Assembly (NCBI GenBank): GCA_947628495.1 | Contig: CANRAC010000006.1 | Location: forward strand, 1 to 19,667 | Reading direction: 5' to 3' | DNA: 19,667 nt | Source: an uncultured Bacilli bacterium | GTDB lineage: Bacteria > Bacillota_I > Bacilli_A > RF39 > UBA660 | Shown: piece after piece, positions 1-7,361 of the stretch | Numbering within the stretch: position 1 is the first letter of the stretch | Layout: each line of letters opens with the position of its first letter | Program-made: the position numbers and the translations under genes | Notes under the pieces: model-generated | Databases searched by the model: none | Told to the model about the DNA's origin: nothing | The model's input: the letters and a program-made list of their open reading frames with translations, nothing else

Positions 1-72
1 AATGCTAAAATATTTTTGTAGGTTTTTCGACATTTTTATTTAATTCTTTTCCTACATTTTTATTTTAGCATT
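1..72. repeat. Imperfect inverted repeat upstream of the truncated target gene
   Basis: Arms 1-22 and 51-72 are reverse complements except for five central bases: AATGCTAAAATA plus GTAGG pair with CCTAC plus TATTTTAGCATT, around a 28-base AT-rich loop. The repeat lies just before the point where homology to the paralogue at 7362 begins (about 81-89). It could be a terminator of a gene to the left, a recombination or insertion boundary, or chance in AT-rich DNA. Its position at a homology breakpoint is the reason to note it; its function is unknown. Confidence 0.45.
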
Positions 73-220
73 ATCATCCACGACTTTTGCAACCAAACAA
101 GCAGATTATGGAACATCAACGCAAAGTTTTAAATTAACACCAGACCCGGGATACCAATATAAGAGTATAACTTGTACAGAATATAGTAATCCTAGTAAAG
201 ACGTAACAGACAAGGTTAGT

Positions 221-1339
221 GTGTCAATATCAAATAATACTTTGAGAATAACTCCAAAAACAAGTAAAGATATAACCTGTACAGTAGAATATGAACGAGT
301 GAGGACGTTACAAGAGATAGCAAAGGAGATAAAAGACAAATCAAAAGGCTCATTAAGTTCTGATAACTTTAAAGCAGGCTGCCCAACAAGTGGAAATACT
401 GAATGTAGTGGAGTATACAAAATGGCTGATTATAGTAATAGTACAAGTTTAAATCCAGATAATCCAGGAGGAACAAGTTATTACTTCAGAGGAGAAGCAA
501 AAGATAATTACGTCAAATTTGGTAGAGGAACAACATCAGATAATAATAGTTCACATGATTTAACATGGCGAATAGTGAGAATTAATGGAGATGGAAGTAT
601 AAGATTAGTATTAGATAATGATATAGGAACAAGTGCATTTAATGATTACAGTACATATGAAAAAAAATACGCCGGCTACACATACGATAATGATAGTCCA
701 TGTACCAATACTAGTCCATGTACTAGTAAAGAAATAGCAACAAATGTTGAAGATCAAATGGGAACAACAGATCATGGAGGAAAAAATAGTACCATAAAAA
801 CAAAATTAGAGCAATGGTATTATGACAATTTAATAAGTTATGATCAATACATAGCTTATGGTATCTATTGTAATGATACATCATATGAAAGTGGAAGTGA
901 AACAGGCGCATTATATTACGGAGCAAACGTAAGATTGTACGAGAATACATCACCCCAACTAACATGCCCAGACCCTAAAGCAGGTAGCAATCCATCATTA
1001 TCAGATACATCTAATGGATATCACACTTATGGAGGAGTATATAAATTAAAAATAGGACTATTAAGTGCTGATGAAATAATTCTAGCAGGATTTAAGCCTA
1101 GTAGCGATGGAGTAACATACTACTCCAATTATCTATATTATACACCTAGGTTATCCGATTACTTCTGGAGCTCGTCGCCTCTCGATTTTATTAGTGGTAA
1201 TGCTTACGGCTTTAACGGTCACCTGTATAATCGTTACTTGAATGATGCGAACGGCGCGCGTCCAGTTATCAATCTAAAAACTGAAGGACTAAAAGCCACT
1301 GGAGAAGGGACAAAAGATGATCCGTTTGTTATAAAATAA
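221..1339 (+). CDS. 5'-truncated surface protein paralogue with C-type-lectin-like variable C-terminus (putative DGR target or silent copy)
   Basis: This is a close paralogue of the intact protein at 7362-8867. In-frame homology runs upstream of the GTG at 221 to about base 89 (ATKQADYG matching ATAQTDYG), but that frame has no ATG and is closed by TAA at 41-43, so the N-terminal anchor present in the paralogue is missing. What remains is part of a beta-rich domain (ISNNTLRITPKTSKDITCTVE), then a cysteine-containing domain with WRIVRINGDGSIRLVLDND, then a C-terminal segment DYFWSSSP...ARPVINL typical of C-type-lectin/formylglycine-enzyme-like folds. The segment between SSP and RPV is the variable region (see 1171-1277). 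GTG 221 has only a weak AAGG upstream, so a cytoplasmic short product, a pseudogene or a silent donor copy are all possible. Ligand unknown. Confidence 0.7.
   Translation: MSISNNTLRITPKTSKDITCTVEYERVRTLQEIAKEIKDKSKGSLSSDNFKAGCPTSGNTECSGVYKMADYSNSTSLNPDNPGGTSYYFRGEAKDNYVKFGRGTTSDNNSSHDLTWRIVRINGDGSIRLVLDNDIGTSAFNDYSTYEKKYAGYTYDNDSPCTNTSPCTSKEIATNVEDQMGTTDHGGKNSTIKTKLEQWYYDNLISYDQYIAYGIYCNDTSYESGSETGALYYGANVRLYENTSPQLTCPDPKAGSNPSLSDTSNGYHTYGGVYKLKIGLLSADEIILAGFKPSSDGVTYYSNYLYYTPRLSDYFWSSSPLDFISGNAYGFNGHLYNRYLNDANGARPVINLKTEGLKATGEGTKDDPFVIK
1171..1277 (+). repeat. Variable region 1 (VR1) of putative DGR target
   Basis: Starts with the invariant CTCGTCGCCT and ends with GCGTCCAGTTATCAATCTAA (1258-1277), which is identical in the second target. 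Between them codons 1181-1231 align without gaps to the non-coding repeat at 9010-9060. There are 12 differences, and 10 fall at positions where the repeat has A. Encoded residues are SPLDFISGNAYGFNGHLYN against SPNNSNTNNANGFNGNLNN for the repeat. GC-rich codons such as CGT, GCG and GGC stand out from the AGA/AAA usage of the rest of the gene. Confidence 0.75.
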
Positions 1340-1342
1340 AAA

Positions 1343-1388
1343 AGTTCTTAAGTTTACAATTTTTAAGATAAGCTTAAGAACTATTTTT
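1343..1388. terminator. Bidirectional terminator between convergent genes
   Basis: A ten-base stem AGTTCTTAAG (1343-1352) pairs with CTTAAGAACT (1373-1382). It is preceded by an A run and followed by ATTTTT, so it can serve both strands. The right arm overlaps the TAG stop of the minus-strand flavoprotein. It also lies about 65 bases after VR1, so a DGR-associated hairpin role cannot be excluded, although the 20-base loop is unlike known ones. Confidence 0.65.
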
Positions 1389-2967
1389 CTGTTGGGTGAT
1401 ATTTGGTTATTAAAGCTTCGGCTACTTTAATGCCATCTATAGCTGAGGTAGTAATGCCTCCTGCATAGCCTGCTCCTTCTCCACAAGGGTAAATGCCGGC
1501 GATATTTGCTGCAAATGAATCATCACGCACTAGGCGAACGGGCGAAGAGGTTCGACTTTCCACGGCTGCTAAAAGGGTATTATCATTATTAAAGCCTTTG
1601 ATTTTATGGTCAAAATAATCTATTGCTTCCTTTAAAGAGGTATTGATATAAGATGGGAATATTTCATTTAAATTAGTTTCCTGATAAGCACCTTTTATTT
1701 CTTGGAGATTAACTTTTGAGGAGATTTGATTTAGCTTGAAATCTTTATAGGTAGAAATGGGAATAAAGCCTTTTCCACTGGTATAGGCTTTTTGTTCTAA
1801 ATCTTGTTGAAATTTAATGCCATCTAAAGGATGATTACCAAAATCTTGGGTAGAAACAGTCACAATTATGGCACTATTTGCTTTTTGACTATCTCTTTTA
1901 TAATTACTCATTCCATTAATGGCAAGCATTCCTTTTTGACTAGAGGCATTAACTACATATCCGCCGGGACACATACAAAAGGTATAAACTCCTCTTTTTT
2001 CTTTTGTTGTATAAGTTAACTTATAGTTAGCAGGAGGTAAAATTTTGGCAAATTCCCCATATTCCTGTTCATTAATAAGTTGTTGATCGTGGATTATGCG
2101 TACTCCTACAGCAAAAGGTTTTGCTTCCATTTTTAAATGATGATTATAAAGCATTTTAAAAGTATCTCGAGCCGAATGACCAATAGCTAAGATTAAATTA
2201 TTACAATCAATGTAAGTATTATTATTGACTGCAATTTTAACTAGATTATTATTTTCAATTATTAGATCAGTTAGTTTGGTATTATATAAAAATTCTCCAC
2301 CCATTTTTTTAATTTTATTTCTTAAATTAATGATAACTGATCTTAAAACATCAGTACCAATATGGGGTTTTTGTTCATACATTATTTCTTTGGGTGCTCC
2401 ACACTCCACAAATATTTCAAAGACTTTTTGACCAATAAAACGTTTGTCTTTAACAAGCGTGTTTAGTTTACCATCAGAAAATGTGCCGGCCCCACCTTCG
2501 CCAAATTGGACATTGCTTTCTTCGTTTAGTTTATTGTTTTGCCAAAAATTATCAACATCTTTTAGGCGCTCTTCTATTTTTTTGCCGCGCTCTATAATAA
2601 GAGGTTTATAGCCGTTTTCACTTAATAAGTAGGCCGCAAATAAACCAGCTGGTCCACTCCCAACGATAACTATTTTATTTTTTAAAAGTTGCTCACCTTT
2701 TCTAGGTAATTGGTATTTTTCTAAAGGAGCTTTAGAAATATGGGGATTTTTATTTTTCTTTAAAATTACTTCTTCATTATTAACTTTGACATCAAAGGTA
2801 TATACAAATAAAATTTGTTTTTTATTGCGGGCGTCGATAGATTTCTTTTTGATTTGGGTATCTTGTATATTACTTTTATTAGTATTTAAAAGCTTAGCAA
2901 TCTTTTCTAGGCGGTATGCTTCATTATCTAAAGTAATAAGTATTTTAACTTGATTAATTCTCAGCAT
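1381..2967 (-). CDS. FAD-dependent dehydrogenase, COG2509 family
   Basis: A soluble flavoprotein of about 528 residues. After an N-terminal domain of about 95 residues comes the FAD-binding Rossmann motif KIVIVGSGPAGLFAAYLL. Further family features are FGEGGAGTFSDGKL, the conserved PFAVGVRI and CPGGYVVNAS stretches, VESRTSSPVRLVRD, and the C-terminal FAD motif YPCGEGAGYAGGITTSAIDG. The substrate of this widespread family is not established to my knowledge. ATG at 2967 is preferred over GTG at 2979: both overlap the preceding gene (by 14 or 26 bases), and neither has a strong ribosome site, which suggests translational coupling. It is the second gene of a two-gene operon with the YhiN-type flavoprotein. 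Confidence 0.85.
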   Translation of the reverse strand: MLRINQVKILITLDNEAYRLEKIAKLLNTNKSNIQDTQIKKKSIDARNKKQILFVYTFDVKVNNEEVILKKNKNPHISKAPLEKYQLPRKGEQLLKNKIVIVGSGPAGLFAAYLLSENGYKPLIIERGKKIEERLKDVDNFWQNNKLNEESNVQFGEGGAGTFSDGKLNTLVKDKRFIGQKVFEIFVECGAPKEIMYEQKPHIGTDVLRSVIINLRNKIKKMGGEFLYNTKLTDLIIENNNLVKIAVNNNTYIDCNNLILAIGHSARDTFKMLYNHHLKMEAKPFAVGVRIIHDQQLINEQEYGEFAKILPPANYKLTYTTKEKRGVYTFCMCPGGYVVNASSQKGMLAINGMSNYKRDSQKANSAIIVTVSTQDFGNHPLDGIKFQQDLEQKAYTSGKGFIPISTYKDFKLNQISSKVNLQEIKGAYQETNLNEIFPSYINTSLKEAIDYFDHKIKGFNNDNTLLAAVESRTSSPVRLVRDDSFAANIAGIYPCGEGAGYAGGITTSAIDGIKVAEALITKYHPTEK

Positions 2968-4156
2968 TTTTATCCACACTTTCGCCCACTAAAAGACCAC
3001 TCATCCAAGCAAATCCCAAATTGTAACCCCCGCAAATTCCATCTACATCTAATATTTCCCCTGTAAAATATAGACCTTTAACTATTTTGCTTTCTAAAGA
3101 AAAAGTTACTTCATTTAAAGGAACTCCGCCACTACATACTTGGGCATTATCAAAGGCGGAAACATCTTTGATGGTAAATTTAAAATTTGTAAGAAGTTTA
3201 GTTATTTTATTTTTATCGACACTTTCCCATTTACAATCTTCTGGTAGTTTAGCTAACTTAAATATTAAATTAATTAATTTATAATTTAAAAAGCCTTCCA
3301 TGATTTCTTTTAAAGAATAATCTTTTAATAGTTGCGCTTGGGTATCCATCCATTGAGAAAAGTTAGGACACCAAGGGACAAAATTAATCCTTATTTCTTC
3401 TTTTTTTCCTGCCTTTAAACCCTTAGCTACTAGGCCACTTAAATTAAAGACACAAATGCCACTAATGCCTTGTTTTGTTAATTGCAGTTCGCCTGTTTCC
3501 GTTTTTATTTTCTCATTATTTTCTCTAAGTGTTAAATAGGCATCACATCTTATTCCTTCCCAATCTTTATAATAATTTTCATGACCTATGAGGGAAGTTA
3601 AAGAAGGCAAAACCGGGATTAAAGAATGGCCAAAATTTTGGGCAAGTTGATAGCCATTTCCATCACTCCCCGTTTTAGGATAAGCTTTAGATCCCGTCGC
3701 GATAATAACGCGATCAGCTTGATACTCCGTGTTATTGGTAATTATTTTAAACTGTGTATCTTTTTTTATATCAGTAACTAATTCGTTGTAAAAAATTTCG
3801 ATATTTAATTTTTTAGTTTCCGTAATTAAGACATTAAGAATACTGGTGGCTTGAATAGAATAAGGATAATAGTAGCCATTTTTAATTTTGGGGACAATAC
3901 CAAGAGATGTAAAAAAATCTAATACTTTATCTTTTTGGCTATTATATATACTTTCTAACAAATCCTTATTTTGGGAATAATAACACTCTAAACTTTGATA
4001 TTCATTCCAATAGTTACAACGACCATTACCTGTTAATAACAACTTTTTCCCTGCTTTATTATTGCGTTCTAAAATAAAAACTTTATTATTATTTCGAGCA
4101 GCCTTTATAGCAGCGGTTAAGCCTGAAGCTCCAGCCCCAATAACACAAATAATCAT
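2954..4156 (-). CDS. YhiN/HI0933-family flavoprotein (COG2081)
   Basis: 400 residues. It opens directly with the FAD Rossmann motif VIGAGASGLTAAIKAA, followed by the family signature GKKLLLTGNGRCNYWN, then RVIIATGSKAYPKTGSDGNGY, and ends with the diagnostic SGGVPLNEV and FTGEILDVDGICGGYNLGFAWMSG. Length and motif order are normal for HI0933-like proteins. The E. coli member YhiN has been reported, as far as I recall, to form a dihydrouridine in 23S rRNA; whether this protein does so is unknown. The gene is first in an operon with the COG2509 flavoprotein, whose start lies inside its 3' end. It starts at ATG 4156 behind GGTGA and a clear promoter at 4172-4199. Confidence 0.88.
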   Translation of the reverse strand: MIICVIGAGASGLTAAIKAARNNNKVFILERNNKAGKKLLLTGNGRCNYWNEYQSLECYYSQNKDLLESIYNSQKDKVLDFFTSLGIVPKIKNGYYYPYSIQATSILNVLITETKKLNIEIFYNELVTDIKKDTQFKIITNNTEYQADRVIIATGSKAYPKTGSDGNGYQLAQNFGHSLIPVLPSLTSLIGHENYYKDWEGIRCDAYLTLRENNEKIKTETGELQLTKQGISGICVFNLSGLVAKGLKAGKKEEIRINFVPWCPNFSQWMDTQAQLLKDYSLKEIMEGFLNYKLINLIFKLAKLPEDCKWESVDKNKITKLLTNFKFTIKDVSAFDNAQVCSGGVPLNEVTFSLESKIVKGLYFTGEILDVDGICGGYNLGFAWMSGLLVGESVDKNAEN

Positions 4157-4171
4157 AAAATCACCGTAAAT

Positions 4172-4199
4172 ATTATAGCATGGAATTGAATCATGTAAA
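4172..4199 (-). promoter_or_regulatory. Sigma-70/SigA promoter for the flavoprotein operon
   Basis: Read on the minus strand: -35 TTTACA (4194-4199), a 16-base spacer, and an extended -10 TGC-TATAAT (TATAAT at 4172-4177), about 16 bases before the ATG. It is close to consensus at both boxes. Confidence 0.75.
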
Positions 4200-4237
4200 T
4201 TAAATTGTCAAAAAATACTGGCTTTTTAACAAATTCA

Positions 4238-4246
4238 TGGTATAAT
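4238..4246 (+). promoter_or_regulatory. Extended -10 promoter for the small basic protein gene
   Basis: TGG-TATAAT at 4238-4246 gives a consensus extended -10. No good -35 lies at 16-18 bases, which extended -10 promoters tolerate. It is 27 bases before the ATG at 4273. Confidence 0.65.
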
Positions 4247-4272
4247 TTATTTGACTTACAAGGAGGTGCATT

Positions 4273-4392
4273 ATGAGAACTTACAAAGCAAATTTACCTA
4301 AAGGAGTAAAAAAGATGTATGGCACTGTTCGTGGTGTTAAAGTAAAACTTATTAATAAAAATTTAGATAAGAAGAAAAAAACTGCTAAATAA
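4273..4392 (+). CDS. Small lysine-rich basic protein, 39 residues
   Basis: The frame opens with ATG six bases after a consensus AAGGAGG (4260-4266) and ends with TAA, with its own promoter upstream and a terminator immediately after it. The product is MRTYKANLPKGVKKMYGTVR followed by GVKVKLINKNLDKKKKTAK, with about a third basic residues, no cysteine, no membrane segment and no His. The strong expression signals argue that it is a real gene. The charge suggests binding to nucleic acid or the ribosome, which is inference only. It sits 43 bases upstream of hisS. Lack of His codons argues against a histidine attenuation leader. I do not recognise the family. Confidence 0.7.
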   Translation: MRTYKANLPKGVKKMYGTVRGVKVKLINKNLDKKKKTAK

Positions 4393-4415
4393 TGCCATTT
4401 TATATGGTATTTTTT
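4392..4415 (+). terminator. Weak intrinsic terminator between the small basic gene and hisS
   Basis: ATGCCAT (4392-4398) pairs with ATGGTAT (4404-4410, one G-U pair) around a five-base loop, followed by TTTTT. With only seven pairs, it may allow partial read-through into hisS, which has no obvious promoter of its own in the 20 bases that remain. Confidence 0.6.
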
Positions 4416-4435
4416 AATAATAGAGGAGTGATTTA

Positions 4436-5677
4436 ATGGCTTTTATAAAAACCCCAACTAAAGGAATGAGAGATATACTTCCCAAAGAAGTAGAATTAAG
4501 AGAATATATCATTAGTAAAATAACTCATATTTATTCTTTATATGGATTTAAAAAAATCGAAACCCCTTGTGTAGAACATATTGAAAATATTGCTAATAAA
4601 GAAGGCGGAGAAAACGAAAAGCTAATTTTTAAAATTTTAAAAAGAGGGGAAAAATTAAATTTAGCTACAGCTGAAGATGTTAGCGATTTAGTTGATTCGG
4701 GTTTAAGATATGATTTAACTGTCCCTTTATCCCGTTATTATGCAAATAATGCTAATGAGTTAGATAGTCCTTTTAAAGCTTTACAAATTGGCAATGTCTG
4801 GCGTGCCGACCGTCCTCAAAAAGGGAGATTTAGACAATTTGTGCAATGTGATATTGATATTTTAGGAGAAAAATCCAATTTAGCAGAGACAGAACTAATT
4901 GCAGCTACAGCTAATTTATTAGATGAAGTAGGACTTAAAAATTATAAAATAATCATTAACGATCGTCGTATTTTAAAAGCTTTTGTCTTAGCTAGTGGTT
5001 TTCAAGAAGAAGATTGTTCTTCCATATTTATCTCTTTAGATAAAATGGATAAGATAGGTTTAGATGGGGTAAAAGAAGAATTATTAAATAATGGTTTTAA
5101 AGAGGAACTAGTTAATAAATATTTAAGTTTATATCAAAATGATTCCCAAAATATTTTTGATTTCTGTCAACAAATTGATTCCAGTTTTTTAGCAGAAGAT
5201 ATTATTAATAATCTAATGGAGATTATTAACATTTCCCAAAATGTTAATGGCGTCAATATAGAATTTGCTCCGACTTTAGTAAGAGGAATGGGTTATTATA
5301 CAGGACCTATTTTCGAAATTATAGTTGATGGTTATAAAGGTAGTATCGGCGGAGGGGGCCGATACGATGAAATGATTGGTAAATATTCTAATCTTTCTGT
5401 ACCTGCTTGTGGATTTTCGATTGGCTTTGAAAGATTAATTGATATCTTAATGGAAAAAAATTATGTAGTGCCAAATGAAAATAAAAAATATGCTTTTATT
5501 ATTGATAGCAATATATCTTTAGAAGAAAAGAGCAAATATTTAGAACAAGCTAAAGCATTAAGAAAGCATGGACATATAGTGAACGTTTTAATTAAAGCAA
5601 AAAACACTAAACATCAAATAGATGTTTTAACCGAAAATAAATATAAGATAACTTTAAATGGGAAAGAAATTAAGTAA
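4436..5677 (+). CDS. hisS: Histidyl-tRNA synthetase
   Basis: Class II aminoacyl-tRNA synthetase, 413 residues, charging tRNA-His in the cytoplasm. Features seen: TPTKGMRDILPKE at the N-terminus, LRYDLTVPLSRY (90-101), motif 2 with QIGNVWRADRPQKGRFRQF and QCDIDILG (117-144), the histidine-binding LVRGMGYYTG (281-290), and motif 3 CGFSIGFERLIDIL (325-338). The QCDIDILG form of motif 2 resembles the eukaryotic/archaeal-like branch more than the classic bacterial FHQ form. The C-terminal anticodon-binding part is about 75 residues, slightly short. ATG 4436 has GAGGAG seven bases upstream. The leader is too short for a T-box. An unrecognised gene follows after 11 bases. Confidence 0.95.
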   Translation: MAFIKTPTKGMRDILPKEVELREYIISKITHIYSLYGFKKIETPCVEHIENIANKEGGENEKLIFKILKRGEKLNLATAEDVSDLVDSGLRYDLTVPLSRYYANNANELDSPFKALQIGNVWRADRPQKGRFRQFVQCDIDILGEKSNLAETELIAATANLLDEVGLKNYKIIINDRRILKAFVLASGFQEEDCSSIFISLDKMDKIGLDGVKEELLNNGFKEELVNKYLSLYQNDSQNIFDFCQQIDSSFLAEDIINNLMEIINISQNVNGVNIEFAPTLVRGMGYYTGPIFEIIVDGYKGSIGGGGRYDEMIGKYSNLSVPACGFSIGFERLIDILMEKNYVVPNENKKYAFIIDSNISLEEKSKYLEQAKALRKHGHIVNVLIKAKNTKHQIDVLTENKYKITLNGKEIK

Positions 5678-5688
5678 GGAATAGTAAA

Positions 5689-7185
5689 ATGAAGTTAAAA
5701 GATGAATTTGTAAAATTACCTAAAGAATTGGTATATGATAATTATATAAGAATAGTTTATAATTTTAAGGATTACGATAAAATAACAAGACAAGAAATGC
5801 TTGATGACATTATTAAAGAATATAATCAAGAAAACTATTTATTCTTTATGTGTACAGAAAAAGAATTAGATTTTTTAGAGTATTCTTTAAATCATAAATT
5901 AACTAAAAAGGATTTAGAAAAATATGAATGGGAAATCGATACTTTAAATGATAAATGTATTTTTAGTAAAGTTACTTTTGAAATTTTTGAACAACAAATA
6001 GATAATGTAAAAAAAGCTTTAGAATATAGAAAAGACCATAATAAAAAATCTATGGAAGATGTGTTAATTATTATGATAGCTTTTGTTAAAGTGAGCGGAG
6101 CTTTAATAACAAAAGCTTTAAAAAGCTTAATACAAAGTATAGCAGATGTTGATGATAAAAAGTTTGAAATGCTTTTAAGCAATCCCATGTTTAATTTTTA
6201 TTGTGAATTTTCTCAAACCGAGATATTTGATGGTGAAGAGGTAGAGGAAATTATTTATAGAGACTATTGGGAATTTAAGGATGAACTTAAAGAATTAAAA
6301 AAAGAATATGGAATGGGTGGAGGTAAAAACGTTAATTTCCAAGATTATTTTGATATATTTTATTATGGTTTTCCAATTAGAATTCCACAAGTTAAAAAAA
6401 TGTATGATGAAGTAAGTAAAATTCCATTAAAAAAATTTTTCTTTAAGATAATAGATGAGGCTAGAGTTTTACACGATACGCTTGGTATAAATGTCTTGAT
6501 TGAAGATGAAAAATTAAGAGAAATAATCTATGACGCTTTATATGAAATCCCATGCGCAGCAATGAACGGTTTTACCCCAAAAGAGTTTGAAGAAAATATT
6601 TCTAAAGCAGATGATATTGCAAATAGATTTGTTAGTGTTCCCCAAAATAATGCTCATCTATGTAAATCAGCAGCAGATGAATATTATAAGATATATTTTG
6701 GCTTATTAGAATATACAAATAATAAATATAAAGTTAATAACAATATTAAAAAAATATACAAGCAAGAAGGAATAAATCCTGAAGATTTAATTCCTATAAA
6801 TGACTATCTTTGGGATAATAAACAGATATTAAATGAATTTATAGATGATAATATTTATAACTTTAATGAGCAAGAATTAGAAATTGTAAAAGGATTTAAT
6901 AATGCTATAAAAGGAATGTTTACAATTGTAGGATTTGATAGAGAATATACTATGGTTACTAATGAGAGTGGCAAAGTATACATGGTTAAAGGTATCAGAG
7001 AAGATATTGATAAGATATTTACTGATACTGATTTACCTAAAATAATATTGACAACTTTATTAATGTTTAAAAATAATATTATTTATAATGGATTTTTTAG
7101 TGAAGTACCGGTATCATTAGGAAGTAATTTTGATGAAATGCTTTTAAACGAATTAGAAACTGCTATCAAATATTATCATTTGTAA
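5689..7185 (+). CDS. Hypothetical protein, 498 residues, downstream of hisS
   Basis: Begins 11 bases after hisS with AAGGAAT before the ATG, so it is probably cotranscribed. The protein is soluble-looking: no signal peptide and no convincing membrane segment, rich in Lys, Glu, Asp, Asn and Tyr. Features are a repeated acidic/aromatic style (YRDYWEFKDELKELKKEYG), a helical region near 125-150, and a C-terminal block VYMVKGIREDIDKIFTDTDL. I see no nucleotide-binding loop, metal-binding cluster or catalytic signature and do not recognise the family. A strong terminator at 7204 closes the unit. Codon use matches hisS, so there is no sign of recent transfer. Function unknown. Confidence 0.8.
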   Translation: MKLKDEFVKLPKELVYDNYIRIVYNFKDYDKITRQEMLDDIIKEYNQENYLFFMCTEKELDFLEYSLNHKLTKKDLEKYEWEIDTLNDKCIFSKVTFEIFEQQIDNVKKALEYRKDHNKKSMEDVLIIMIAFVKVSGALITKALKSLIQSIADVDDKKFEMLLSNPMFNFYCEFSQTEIFDGEEVEEIIYRDYWEFKDELKELKKEYGMGGGKNVNFQDYFDIFYYGFPIRIPQVKKMYDEVSKIPLKKFFFKIIDEARVLHDTLGINVLIEDEKLREIIYDALYEIPCAAMNGFTPKEFEENISKADDIANRFVSVPQNNAHLCKSAADEYYKIYFGLLEYTNNKYKVNNNIKKIYKQEGINPEDLIPINDYLWDNKQILNEFIDDNIYNFNEQELEIVKGFNNAIKGMFTIVGFDREYTMVTNESGKVYMVKGIREDIDKIFTDTDLPKIILTTLLMFKNNIIYNGFFSEVPVSLGSNFDEMLLNELETAIKYYHL

Positions 7186-7203
7186 TAAATATTGTATAGA
7201 AAA

Positions 7204-7254
7204 GACGCCTTGTTAAAAAGATTATTCTTTTTAATGGGCGTCACTTATTTTTTT
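7204..7254 (+). terminator. Strong intrinsic terminator after the hisS unit
   Basis: GACGCC...AAAAAG (7204-7220) pairs with CTTTTT...GGCGTC (to 7242), with one small asymmetry, followed by a T-rich tract ACTTATTTTTTT. This is the clearest terminator in the window and marks the left edge of the surface-protein island. Confidence 0.85.
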
Positions 7255-7294
7255 AAGTTAAATTATTTTGCAAATTTTTCTTTCTTCTTTTTCG

Positions 7295-7324
7295 TTGACA
7301 TTGACACTAGGGGGGGGGCATAAT
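7295..7324 (+). promoter_or_regulatory. Promoter-like site with poly-G (G9) spacer, candidate phase-variable promoter
   Basis: Two tandem -35-like boxes TTGACA (7295-7300 and 7301-7306) are followed by CACTA-type sequence, nine consecutive G (7310-7318), and the -10 candidate CATAAT (7319-7324). The spacer from the first box is 18 bases; losing one G would give the optimal 17. A G9 run is highly unusual in DNA this AT-rich. The ribosome site GGAGG (7349-7353) and ATG 7362 follow. Whether tract length truly varies is an inference to be tested. Confidence 0.6.
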
Positions 7325-7361
7325 AAAGTATATAAGAATAATATATACGGAGGATACTCTC

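Noticed and set aside
4273..4435. Histidine attenuator leader or T-box upstream of hisS
   Set aside because: The small peptide contains no His codon and only 43 bases separate its stop from hisS, too short for a T-box.
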